From Streptomyces coelicoflavus (GTDB lineage Bacteria > Actinomycetota > Actinomycetes > Streptomycetales > Streptomycetaceae), in contig NZ_BEWB01000018.1 in assembly GCF_003112555.1 (NCBI RefSeq), positions 62,001 through 126,000 on the forward strand: 64,000 bases of DNA, written 5' to 3'. Below, in pieces: positions 14,405 through 22,410 of this stretch. Both the position numbers and the translations under genes were made by a program. Positions within the stretch are counted from its first letter, which is position 1; each line of letters starts with the position of its first letter. The notes beneath the pieces were generated by a model. The model searched no databases, was not told the origin of the DNA, and saw only the letters and a list, made by a program, of their open reading frames with translations.

Positions 14405-16237
14405 GTGGAACGCGCACGTGCGGAACACGCCAGACCCCTCGCCCGTCGCCCCCTCGTCACCCTGCTCACGGCCGCGGCCCTCGCCGCGTCCGGCCTGACC
14501 GCGCTCACGTCGGCCGCCCGTGCGGCCGACGCGGACCTCGCCCGCAACGGCGGCTTCGAGTCCGCGCTCGACGGCTGGACCTGCACCGCGGGCACGACCG
14601 TGACCTCGCCCGTGCACAGCGGCACGGCGGCCCTGAAAGCCACCCCGGCGGGCGCCGACAACGCCCGCTGCTCGCAGACGGTGTCCGTCGAACCGGACTC
14701 CCAGTACACGCTCTCGGGATACGTCCGGGGCACCTACGTCTACCTCGGCGCGAGCGGCACCGGCACCACCGACGTCTCCACCTGGGCCCAGTCCGCCCCC
14801 GACTGGCAGCAGCTGACCACCACGTTCCGCACCGGCCCGTCCACCAGCAAGGTCACGATCTACACCCATGGCTGGTACGGCACCGGCGCCTACCACGCCG
14901 ACGACATCTCCCTCATCGGACCCGGCGGCGGGACGCAGCAGCCCCCGGCGGTCCCGGGCGGCCTGAAGACCGGCTCCGTGACCTCCTCCAGCGTCGCCCT
15001 GTCCTGGTCACCGGTGCCGGGCGCGACGGGCTACGCCGTCTACCGCGACGGCGCCAGGGCCGGCACGGTCACCGGCACCTCCACCACGGTGTCCGGCCTG
15101 AGCCCCTCGACGGCGTACTCGTTCCAGGTCGCCGCGGTCAACGACGCGGGCGAGTCGGCGCGCTCCGCCACGGTCACCGCGACCACCGCCCAGCGCCCGG
15201 ACGACGGCGGCGGCTCCTCCGACCTCCCGGCCCACGCCCTGGTCGGCTACCTCCACGCCAGCTTCGCCAACGGCTCCGGCTACACCCGCATGGCCGACGT
15301 GCCCGACAGCTGGGACGTCATCGACCTGGCCTTCGGCGAGCCCACCTCGGTCACCTCCGGCGACATCCGCTTCGAGCGCTGCCCGGTCGCCGAGTGCCCG
15401 AACGTGGAGAGCGACGCCGAGTTCAAGGCCGCGATCAAGGCCAAGCAGGCGGCCGGCAAGAAGGTGCTCATCTCCATCGGCGGCCAGAACGGCCAGGTGC
15501 AGCTCACCACCACCGCCGCCCGCGACAAGTTCGTCTCCTCCGTCTCCGCGATCATCGACGAGTACGGCCTGGACGGTCTCGACATCGACTTCGAGGGCCA
15601 CTCCCTGTCCCTGAACGCCGACGACACGGACTTCAAGAACCCGAAGACCCCCGTCATCGTCAACCTCATCTCGGCCGTGAAGACCCTCAAGGCCAAGTAC
15701 GGTGACGGCTTCGTGCTGACCATGGCGCCCGAGACCTTCTTCGTCCAGCTCGGCTACCAGTACTACGGCACCGGCAAGTGGGGCGGCCAGGACCCGCGGG
15801 CCGGGGCCTACCTGCCGGTCATCCACGCCCTGCGCGACGACCTGACCCTGCTGCACGTCCAGGACTACAACTCGGGCCCCATCATGGGCCTCGACAACCA
15901 GTACCACTCCATGGGCGGCGCCGACTTCCACATCGCCATGACCGACATGCTGCTCACCGGCTTCCCGGTCGCGGGCGACGCGAACAACGTCTTCCCGCCG
16001 CTGCGCCCGGACCAGGTCGCGATCGGTATGCCCGCCTCCACCCAGGCGGGCAACGGCCACGTCTCCTCGGCCGAGGTCAACAAGGCGCTCAACTGCCTGA
16101 CCAGGAAGACCGACTGCGGCTCGTACGCCACCCACGGCACCTGGCCGGACCTGCGCGGCCTGATGACGTGGTCGATCAACTGGGACCGCTACGCGAACTG
16201 GGAGTTCCAGAAGAACTTCGACGCCTACTTCGGCTGA
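14405..16237 (+). CDS. Secreted GH18 chitinase with carbohydrate-binding and FnIII domains
   Basis: A 610-residue extracellular chitinase that would hydrolyse beta-1,4-GlcNAc chains with retention. Domain order: signal peptide (about 1-38, ending ARAA), a jelly-roll carbohydrate-binding module (about 40-175), a fibronectin type III domain (about 185-265, starting PGGLKTGSVTSSSVALSW), a short Asp/Gly/Ser linker, and a GH18 catalytic domain (about 275-610). The family motif DGLDIDFE spans residues 390-397, with Glu397 the proton donor. Other GH18 landmarks are MAPETFF and LMTWSINWDRY. The GTG start follows TCCGGAGG, and the promoter carries a dre-like operator. Its 3' end overlaps the PAP2 gene. 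Confidence 0.92.
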   Translation: MERARAEHARPLARRPLVTLLTAAALAASGLTALTSAARAADADLARNGGFESALDGWTCTAGTTVTSPVHSGTAALKATPAGADNARCSQTVSVEPDSQYTLSGYVRGTYVYLGASGTGTTDVSTWAQSAPDWQQLTTTFRTGPSTSKVTIYTHGWYGTGAYHADDISLIGPGGGTQQPPAVPGGLKTGSVTSSSVALSWSPVPGATGYAVYRDGARAGTVTGTSTTVSGLSPSTAYSFQVAAVNDAGESARSATVTATTAQRPDDGGGSSDLPAHALVGYLHASFANGSGYTRMADVPDSWDVIDLAFGEPTSVTSGDIRFERCPVAECPNVESDAEFKAAIKAKQAAGKKVLISIGGQNGQVQLTTTAARDKFVSSVSAIIDEYGLDGLDIDFEGHSLSLNADDTDFKNPKTPVIVNLISAVKTLKAKYGDGFVLTMAPETFFVQLGYQYYGTGKWGGQDPRAGAYLPVIHALRDDLTLLHVQDYNSGPIMGLDNQYHSMGGADFHIAMTDMLLTGFPVAGDANNVFPPLRPDQVAIGMPASTQAGNGHVSSAEVNKALNCLTRKTDCGSYATHGTWPDLRGLMTWSINWDRYANWEFQKNFDAYFG

Positions 16238-16883
16238 CGCCGGGCGGGGTCCGGCCGCCGGGCGTGGTCCGGCGGACCACCAGCCGGACCCCGGCCAGCA
16301 GCACCACCCCCAGGCACCAGCTGGCCACCACGTCCAGCGGCCAGTGGTAGCCCCTGCGCACCAGCCCGTAGGAGGTGCCGAGCACCAGCACGGCGCACAG
16401 CACGACCAGCCCCCGGCGCACGGCCGGCGTGCGCAGCCGCCCGAGCAGCAGCAGCGTCGCCGCGCCGTACGCGACGAGGGCCGTGGCGGTGTGGCCGGAG
16501 GGGTAGTAACCGACCGCCGGCGGCACCGCCGGGGTGCCCGGGCGGTCGGTCCACTCCTTCAGCGGCGCGACCAGCGCGGGCACCAGCATCATCGCCACCG
16601 CCCCCGCGAGGGGCGGCAGCCACCAGCGGTCCGCACCCTCGGCCCGCCCCCGCCACGCCGTGTACGCCAGCGCCACGACGAGAACGGGCACGGCCACCGG
16701 CACGTTGCCCAGGTCGGACAGCAGCTCGGAGAACCGGTCGGGGTGGACGAGCGCCCCGCTCAGCCGCTCGTCCACCCCGACCAGCGGGCCGTCGGCGAGG
16801 ACCTGCCAGGTGATCAGCGCGAAGAGGAGCAGGGCAAGCCCGACGAGGGCGGGCAGTGCGCGAGGAGGGGCGGAGTCCGGCAT
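16176..16883 (-). CDS. PAP2-superfamily membrane phosphatase
   Basis: A 235-residue integral membrane protein with about six hydrophobic segments and the three signature blocks of type-2 phosphatidic acid phosphatases: KEWTDRPG (KxxxxxxRP-like), YPSGHTATA with the catalytic-site His, and RRGYHWPLDV with the nucleophilic His. Family members dephosphorylate phosphatidate, undecaprenyl pyrophosphate or similar lipids at the outer face of the membrane. ATG 16883 is preferred over longer upstream readings, which would run into the divergent gene's promoter. The last 62 bases overlap the chitinase 3' end on the other strand. Confidence 0.88.
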   Translation of the reverse strand: MPDSAPPRALPALVGLALLLFALITWQVLADGPLVGVDERLSGALVHPDRFSELLSDLGNVPVAVPVLVVALAYTAWRGRAEGADRWWLPPLAGAVAMMLVPALVAPLKEWTDRPGTPAVPPAVGYYPSGHTATALVAYGAATLLLLGRLRTPAVRRGLVVLCAVLVLGTSYGLVRRGYHWPLDVVASWCLGVVLLAGVRLVVRRTTPGGRTPPGVSRSRRRSSSGTPSSRSGPS

Positions 16884-16927
16884 GACGCCCAGCTTCGCAG
16901 GCCCGGCCTCGCGTAGGCTCACCGCCC

Positions 16928-17758
16928 GTGACGAGCATACGAACGGCACGGGACGGCCGGTGGGGAGAAACCTTCGCCCGGCTGAAGGCGATGGTCAGGG
17001 AGGGCCGGTACGAAGAGGTCGAGGCCGAGGCGAGGGCCCTGGCCGCGCTCCCGAGACGACCCTGGCGCAGGCGTCCGCCGCACTGGGAGGCGAGGGTGCT
17101 GGCCACCGGAACGGCCGTCATGCACGGCCGGGTGGCCGAGGCGCTGGACGAGCTGGACACGCTGATCGCGGAACTGGAGCCGGTCGGCCTCAACTCGCGG
17201 ATGCTGCTGCTGATCGCCCGCAGCAGCCGCGTGGCCGCCCTGTCCGGCCTGCGGCGATACGCGGAGGCGGAGACCGAGGCGAACGGCATCCTGCGCGAGC
17301 TGAACCAGATCGCCCACCGCGCCCCGGTCTCGGCGCTGGAGATCAACACCCTCGGACACCTGTCCGCCGTGCTGAACGGGCTGGACCGCCACGAGGAGGC
17401 GGAGGCCGTCGCGCGCGGCAACCTGACCCGGGCGAACGGGTCCGCCGTCGCCGTCCAGCACACCACGCTGGCACGCGCCCTGAACGGACAGGGCCGCCAC
17501 GAGGAGGCGCTGGCCGAGGTACGCCAGGACGGAGTTCCGCAGCCGCCCCGCTACGCCGCCGGCTACCTGGACCTGGTCACCGCCGAGGCCCTGAACGGCC
17601 TGGGACGCCGCGAAGAGGCGGCGACGAGCGCACGCCGTGCGCTGGCCGACTGCGAACGGGAGCTGCACCCGGACCACCCGCGCATCCCTGAGGCCCGGGA
17701 CCTGCTGGCCCGCGTCACGGGGGAGAACACGGGGGAGAAGAGGGGTCCGGGGGAGTGA
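16928..17758 (+). CDS. Tetratricopeptide-like helical repeat protein
   Basis: A 276-residue, all-helical, soluble protein with TPR-like helix pairs: REGRYEEVEAEARALAAL, LRRYAEAETEANGILREL, LDRHEEAEAVARGNL, GQGRHEEALAEVR and GLGRREEAATSARRALA. Each has the small/large residue spacing of TPR units, with about five or six repeats. Such proteins are usually scaffolds or sensor-linked adaptors; no enzymatic domain is visible. The GTG start lies 44 bases from the divergent PAP2 start, so both are read from a short shared promoter region. A strong terminator follows immediately. Confidence 0.7.
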   Translation: MTSIRTARDGRWGETFARLKAMVREGRYEEVEAEARALAALPRRPWRRRPPHWEARVLATGTAVMHGRVAEALDELDTLIAELEPVGLNSRMLLLIARSSRVAALSGLRRYAEAETEANGILRELNQIAHRAPVSALEINTLGHLSAVLNGLDRHEEAEAVARGNLTRANGSAVAVQHTTLARALNGQGRHEEALAEVRQDGVPQPPRYAAGYLDLVTAEALNGLGRREEAATSARRALADCERELHPDHPRIPEARDLLARVTGENTGEKRGPGE

Positions 17759-17761
17759 ACA

Positions 17762-17803
17762 CCGAAGGGCCGGCACAAGGGGGGGAGTGTGTCGGCCCTT
17801 CGG
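17762..17803 (+). terminator. Terminator after the repeat-protein gene
   Basis: CCGAAGGGCCG (17762-17772) pairs with CGGCCCTTCGG (17793-17803), and GCAC/GTGT adds up to four more pairs inside. It starts three bases after the stop codon at 17758. Confidence 0.8.
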
Positions 17804-17974
17804 CGAACCACCGTCCCGAGTGCCGAGGCGGCCGTCCTGACCGGAACGCCGCGCGCCCCGGGGGGTTTGGGGCGGGCGACCGTCCGATCGGTGAGGAAGC
17901 CGGAACCCGTGGGCTCCGGTTGTGTGCGCGAGGCACGAACCAGGTCGAAGCCGGGGAAGCCCCGTCCTGATGAT

Positions 17975-17998
17975 CCGCCCACAGTCCCCTGTGGGCGG
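17975..17998. terminator. Perfect 10-bp hairpin
   Basis: CCGCCCACAG (17975-17984), loop TCCC, then CTGTGGGCGG (17989-17998). It lies midway in the gap between convergent genes and may act in either direction. Confidence 0.6.
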
Positions 17999-18140
17999 GT
18001 GTATCTCTCATCTGCGTAGAACCTACGGCAGGGGGTGCGCTCAGGACAGGGCCCTCGGCGTCCTGCCATCCACCTCGCACACGTTCTTCACACGCTCTGC
18101 CGGTCGTTGCGCCAGGCGTGCGAAGCGCAGCTCAGATGCG

Positions 18141-18184
18141 CGTTCGGGCGCTCGCGCACGTGCTCGTGCGCAACCGCCCGAACG
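18141..18184 (-). terminator. Two-tier hairpin terminator after gabT
   Basis: CGTTCGGGCG (18141-18150) pairs with CGCCCGAACG (18175-18184). Inside a 3/3 internal loop, GCGCACG (18154-18160) pairs with CGTGCGC (18165-18171) around a TGCT loop. The 17-bp structure begins just past the gabT stop. Confidence 0.8.
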
Positions 18185-18191
18185 GCCTCGC

Positions 18192-19526
18192 TCAGAGGCC
18201 GGCGAAGGCCTGCTCGATGATGTCGAGGCCCTCGTTCAGCAGGTCGTCGCCGATCACCAGCGGGGGCAGGAAGCGCAGCACGTTGCCGTAGGTGCCGCAG
18301 GTCAGGACCAGCAGGCCCTCGGCGTGGCAGGCCTTGGCGAGCGCGGCGGTCGCCGCCGGGTTCGGCTCCTTGGTGCCGCGGTCCCCGACCAGCTCGATCG
18401 CGATCATCGCGCCGCGGCCCCGGACGTCGCCGATGACGTCGAACTTCTCCGCCATGGCGGACAGGCGGGACTTCATGACCGCCTCGATGTGCTTCGCCCG
18501 GGCGTTGAGGTCCAGCTCCTTCATCGTCTCGATGGCCCCGAGCGCGCCGGCACACGCCACCGGGTTGCCGCCGTAGGTGCCGCCCAGGCCGCCGGAGTGC
18601 GCGGCGTCCATGATCTCGGCGCGGCCGGTGACGGCGGACAGCGGCAGACCGCCCGCGATGCCCTTCGCCGTCGTGATCAGGTCCGGGACGATGCCCTCGT
18701 CCTCGCAGGCGAACCACTGGCCGGTGCGGCAGAAGCCGGACTGGATCTCGTCCGCGACGAAGACGATGCCGTTGTCCGAGGCGAACTCGCGGATCGCCGG
18801 CAGGAAGCCCTTGGCCGGCTCGATGAAGCCGCCCTCACCGAGCACCGGCTCGATGATGATCGCGGCCACGTTCTCGGCGCCGACCTGCTTGGTGATCTGG
18901 TCGATCGCCTGGGCCGCGGCCTCCGGACCGGCGTTCTCGGCACCGGTGGGCCAGCGGTAGCCGTAGGCGACCGGCACGCGGTACACCTCGGGCGCGAACG
19001 GGCCGAAGCCGTGCTTGTACGGCATGTTCTTCGCCGTCAGCGCCATCGTCAGGTTGGTCCGGCCGTGGTACCCGTGGTCGAAGACCACCACGGCCTGCCG
19101 CTTGGTGTACGCACGGGCGATCTTGACGGCGTTCTCGACGGCCTCGGCACCGCTGTTGAACAGCGCCGACTTCTTGGCGTGGTCGCCCGGCGTGAGCTCG
19201 GCCAGCGCCTCGGCGACGGCGACGTAACCCTCGTACGGCGTGACCATGAAACAGGTGTGGGTGAAGTCGGCGAGCTGCGCGGACGCCTTGCGCACGACGG
19301 CCTCGGCGGAGGCGCCGACGGAGGTCACCGCGATGCCGGAACCGAAGTCGATCAGGCGGTTGCCGTCGACGTCCTCGATGACACCGCCGCCGGCGCGGGC
19401 GACGAAGACGGGCAGCGTGGAGCCCACACCCTGCGCCACCACGGCCGTACGGCGGGCCTGAAGCTCCTGCGACTTCGGGCCGGGGATGGCGGTGACGACG
19501 CGGCGCTCCTGCGGAACTGCGGTCAT
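18192..19526 (-). CDS. gabT: 4-aminobutyrate--2-oxoglutarate transaminase
   Basis: A 444-residue class III, PLP-dependent aminotransferase that moves the amino group of GABA to 2-oxoglutarate, giving succinic semialdehyde and glutamate. Hallmarks are LFNSGAEAVENAVKIAR, HGYHGRT, the VADEIQSGFCRTG block with the Asp that contacts the pyridine ring, and TTAKGIAGG, whose Lys forms the Schiff base. Neighbouring polyamine and aldehyde dehydrogenase genes support GABA as substrate. ATG 19526 is chosen because AGGAG lies 7-11 bases upstream. The gene has its own terminator and is transcribed away from the membrane ATPase gene. Confidence 0.9.
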   Translation of the reverse strand: MTAVPQERRVVTAIPGPKSQELQARRTAVVAQGVGSTLPVFVARAGGGVIEDVDGNRLIDFGSGIAVTSVGASAEAVVRKASAQLADFTHTCFMVTPYEGYVAVAEALAELTPGDHAKKSALFNSGAEAVENAVKIARAYTKRQAVVVFDHGYHGRTNLTMALTAKNMPYKHGFGPFAPEVYRVPVAYGYRWPTGAENAGPEAAAQAIDQITKQVGAENVAAIIIEPVLGEGGFIEPAKGFLPAIREFASDNGIVFVADEIQSGFCRTGQWFACEDEGIVPDLITTAKGIAGGLPLSAVTGRAEIMDAAHSGGLGGTYGGNPVACAGALGAIETMKELDLNARAKHIEAVMKSRLSAMAEKFDVIGDVRGRGAMIAIELVGDRGTKEPNPAATAALAKACHAEGLLVLTCGTYGNVLRFLPPLVIGDDLLNEGLDIIEQAFAGL

Positions 19527-19617
19527 GGGGGGCTCCTGGGGTCGTGCGGGCAATCGCTTGACTTCTTTTCTCGCAGGCTAGGACCGGTGCTGTGGGGTGG
19601 GCATGCTCCATGTGGGC

Positions 19618-19640
19618 GTTGTCCGTACGGCCGGTTGTCC
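19618..19640. promoter_or_regulatory. Direct repeat upstream of gabT
   Basis: GTTGTCC occurs at 19618-19624 and 19634-19640, with a 16-base period, in the divergent region between gabT and the membrane ATPase gene. It may be a regulator site for gabT; this rests on position alone. Confidence 0.3.
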
Positions 19641-19779
19641 GACATGGACAGGTGGCAGGAACGGCGACATATGGACACGTCCGCGCGGGCCCGGCCGCGT
19701 AAGCGGTGAACTCCCCTTGGGAGGGCGTTAGATTGGCTCGCTGATGGTGGACGGAGCGGCAGGTCAGGGGGCAAGGGCG

Positions 19780-22248
19780 ATGGACGGCGACGGGACGCGG
19801 GACGCACGGGGCACGCACGCGAATCCGGTGCCGCGCCCGGCGGGGCCGCCCGAGACGCCACCGGGGCCGCCGGGGGCGTTCGCCGGGCCGCCCCGGGTAC
19901 CCGCGGAGGCACCCGCGGTGCCGCCACGACCGGCGACGGCGCCGCACGCGCCCCCCGTGCCCGAGCAGGCCCCCCGGCCCGTGTCCGCCGTCGCCGCCTG
20001 GCTCGACGAGGAGAGGCCGCCCGCCCGCCCCGGGATCTGGCGGTTCGGCTACCGGCCGCCCGAGGAGACCCCGGAGCGGGTCGCCCCGGTGACGGTCGTC
20101 GGCATGCTGGTCCCCCTCCTCCTGGCGATGCTCGTGTGGTCGCTGTGGCAGCGCGGTGTCACCTCGTACCAGTACGCCCTCCTGCGCCTGTTCACCCCGG
20201 ACGACTGGTGGTGGGGCGGCACGCTCGCGTCGCCCAAGGTCTTCGAGGGGCAGGAGGTGGCCTCCCCGGGCGCGGAAGCCCTGGTGATCTACGAGGGCCT
20301 CGCCTTCGCCGCGCTCGTCGCCCTGGTGGCCGTGCTCGGCAGCTGGCGCGCCGTCGTCAGCCACTACGTGACCCGCAGGCCCCAGCCCGCCCGCGCCCTG
20401 ATCGCGGCCCTGCTCGCCCTCGCCGTCCTCAGCCTCGTCTTCCCCGACGCCTTCCCGGCCGTCGGATGGTCCCCGGTGCCGGTTGTTGACCCGCTGCTCT
20501 CCCTCACCGTGCTGGTCTCCGACGGCTACGGCCTGATGGCGTCCCGCCTGTACACCGACACGCTGTACGCGGTCGTCACCCTCCTCGTGGTGTGGCCGTT
20601 CGCCCGCCTGGGCGGCTGGCTGCCGTACGCGCGGACACTGCTCGCCGCCCGCCGGGCCGCCCCCGCCCCCGGCGTCCCGGCCGCACGCCCCCGCTCCCAG
20701 TGGCCCGCCCTGCGCGACGTCGGCCAGCACGAGGCCGCCGACCTGCTCACCGGCGAGGTCGCCCGCGGCGGCGTGAACGACGTCGACTGCGCCCGCGTCG
20801 AGAACGCCTTCTCCGCCGCTCGGCGCGGCGCCACGCTGGACGCGTTCCGCGACACCGTGCTGCGTCTGGGCGGCGCGGCCTGGGCCCACTCGTCCGGTGC
20901 CCGGGACCTGCTACGCCGGACCGCCCGGCACGACCTGCTGGCCGGACAGGTGCGGATCGGCCGCTGGACGGCCGCCCAGCAGACCCCGCTGCCGTACCGG
21001 GACGCCGGGGCGGCACTCGGCCCGGAGGTGCTCGGCACCTCGCTGCTGGCGGTCGGACCTCCCGGGTCCGGCAAGACCCGCGCCCTCGTCGAGCCGGTGA
21101 CCGAGGCACTCGCGCTGCAGGCGCTCACCGGGGCCTGCGCCGTCGTGGCGGTGTCCGCCCCCGGGACCCCGGTGTGCGAGGACGACGCCTTCGACGTGAT
21201 CGTCCGGATCGGCGACCCCGCCTCGGTGCACGACCTGGACCCCTACGCCGAGTCGGACGACCCGGACGACGCGGCCGCGATCCTCGCCGAAGCCCTGGTG
21301 GGCGACCTCGACACGGTCGGAGCGCAGGGCGCCGTCACCGCGCTGGCGCAGCTCCTTGGCCCGTTCCGGGCGGTCCACGGGCGGTTCCCCTCCCTGCCCG
21401 AGCTGCACGCGCTGCTGGCCGGCGAGGAGACGGCGCTGGCCCGGCTGGGGGAGGCGCTCGCGGCGAGCGGGAACGACGTCATGCGCCGTGAGCTCGACGC
21501 GCGTGTCCGGCAGACCGGCGCGCCGGGCGACGCGGGCCGGGCCCTGGCCGACCGGCTGGCCCTGCTGAACCGGCCGGCGTTCGCCGACTTCTTCGGCGGC
21601 CGCGGCCCGGCCCGGCCGTTCTCCCTGCGCGCGGTCGCCCACCACCCGCTGCGGGTCCGGATCGACGTCCCCGAGCGAGGACACGACGAGGCCGCGCGGG
21701 TGATCACCCGGCTGGTCCTCGCGCAGTTCCACGCCGTCGTCAGGCAGGGCCGGCGCGAGCACTTCGCCTGCCTGGTCCTGGACGACGCGACGGGCGCGGT
21801 CACCCCGGAGTCCGTGCGCCGCATCCAGCGACTGCGCTCGCAGAACGCGGGCGTGCTGCTCGCCCTGCGGACCGTCGGCGACGTCCCGGAGGCGCTGCAC
21901 GGCCCGCTGTACGGTGCCGTGGGCTGCCGCATGGCCTTCTGCGGCGTCTCCACCTGGGACGGCGGCCGGTTCGCGCAGGCCTGGGGCACCGAGTGGGTGG
22001 AGACGACGGAGGTCGCCAAGCACACGGTCTTCGCCGACCAGCCGATGACGCGCTTCATCCACGCGGTGCGCAAGCTGGTGACAGGCAGGGCGGTGACCAC
22101 GGACGCGGTGACCGTCCGGCAGGTCGAGCGGGAACGCTGGTCGGCCTCCGAGCTGGCGCACGCCGTGCCGGCCGGGCACGCCGTGCTGTCGCTGACCAGC
22201 GTCGAGGGGGAGTACGCGCCGCCGCTGCTGGTGGACCTGCGCGGGTGA
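19780..22248 (+). CDS. TraG/VirD4-like membrane ATPase, function unknown
   Basis: An 822-residue protein. The first ~70 residues are a disordered Pro/Ala-rich tail. Four hydrophobic segments follow between about residues 105 and 295 (such as VTVVGMLVPLLLAMLVWSLW). A P-loop ATPase domain begins near residue 420, with Walker A GPPGSGKT at 426-433 and a likely Walker B at FACLVLDDATG. The order of N-terminal membrane anchor, then large cytosolic ATPase, with LRSQNAGVLLALRT (a sensor-like block), resembles TraG/VirD4 coupling ATPases. No relaxase, integrase or conjugation gene is nearby. ATG 19780 is preferred over 19744 because AGGGGGCAAGGG lies just upstream. Confidence 0.65.
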   Translation: MDGDGTRDARGTHANPVPRPAGPPETPPGPPGAFAGPPRVPAEAPAVPPRPATAPHAPPVPEQAPRPVSAVAAWLDEERPPARPGIWRFGYRPPEETPERVAPVTVVGMLVPLLLAMLVWSLWQRGVTSYQYALLRLFTPDDWWWGGTLASPKVFEGQEVASPGAEALVIYEGLAFAALVALVAVLGSWRAVVSHYVTRRPQPARALIAALLALAVLSLVFPDAFPAVGWSPVPVVDPLLSLTVLVSDGYGLMASRLYTDTLYAVVTLLVVWPFARLGGWLPYARTLLAARRAAPAPGVPAARPRSQWPALRDVGQHEAADLLTGEVARGGVNDVDCARVENAFSAARRGATLDAFRDTVLRLGGAAWAHSSGARDLLRRTARHDLLAGQVRIGRWTAAQQTPLPYRDAGAALGPEVLGTSLLAVGPPGSGKTRALVEPVTEALALQALTGACAVVAVSAPGTPVCEDDAFDVIVRIGDPASVHDLDPYAESDDPDDAAAILAEALVGDLDTVGAQGAVTALAQLLGPFRAVHGRFPSLPELHALLAGEETALARLGEALAASGNDVMRRELDARVRQTGAPGDAGRALADRLALLNRPAFADFFGGRGPARPFSLRAVAHHPLRVRIDVPERGHDEAARVITRLVLAQFHAVVRQGRREHFACLVLDDATGAVTPESVRRIQRLRSQNAGVLLALRTVGDVPEALHGPLYGAVGCRMAFCGVSTWDGGRFAQAWGTEWVETTEVAKHTVFADQPMTRFIHAVRKLVTGRAVTTDAVTVRQVERERWSASELAHAVPAGHAVLSLTSVEGEYAPPLLVDLRG

Positions 22249-22410
22249 GGTGTACGGGGCCCGGGGACCGTACAGTGAGGCAGAATCGACACAGGCCGTT
22301 CATACGCGGCGGCCAAAGGATCACAGAGGCTCCACACCCGACCCCGCGACCGGACCCGCCCCCGCGACCAGCCTCGCGCCCCTGACGCAGACCCGAAGGC
22401 CAAGGCACCC

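Larger units (their letters stand above)
17759..18191. other. Non-coding gap of 433 bp with three hairpins
   Basis: This convergent gap between the repeat-protein gene and gabT holds no credible gene. It contains the hairpins at 17762-17803, 17975-17998 and 18141-18184. Nothing else was recognised. Confidence 0.6.

Noticed and set aside
19780-22248. Integrative conjugative element
   Set aside because: Only a TraG-like ATPase is present; integrase, relaxase, excisionase and flanking att repeats were not found.
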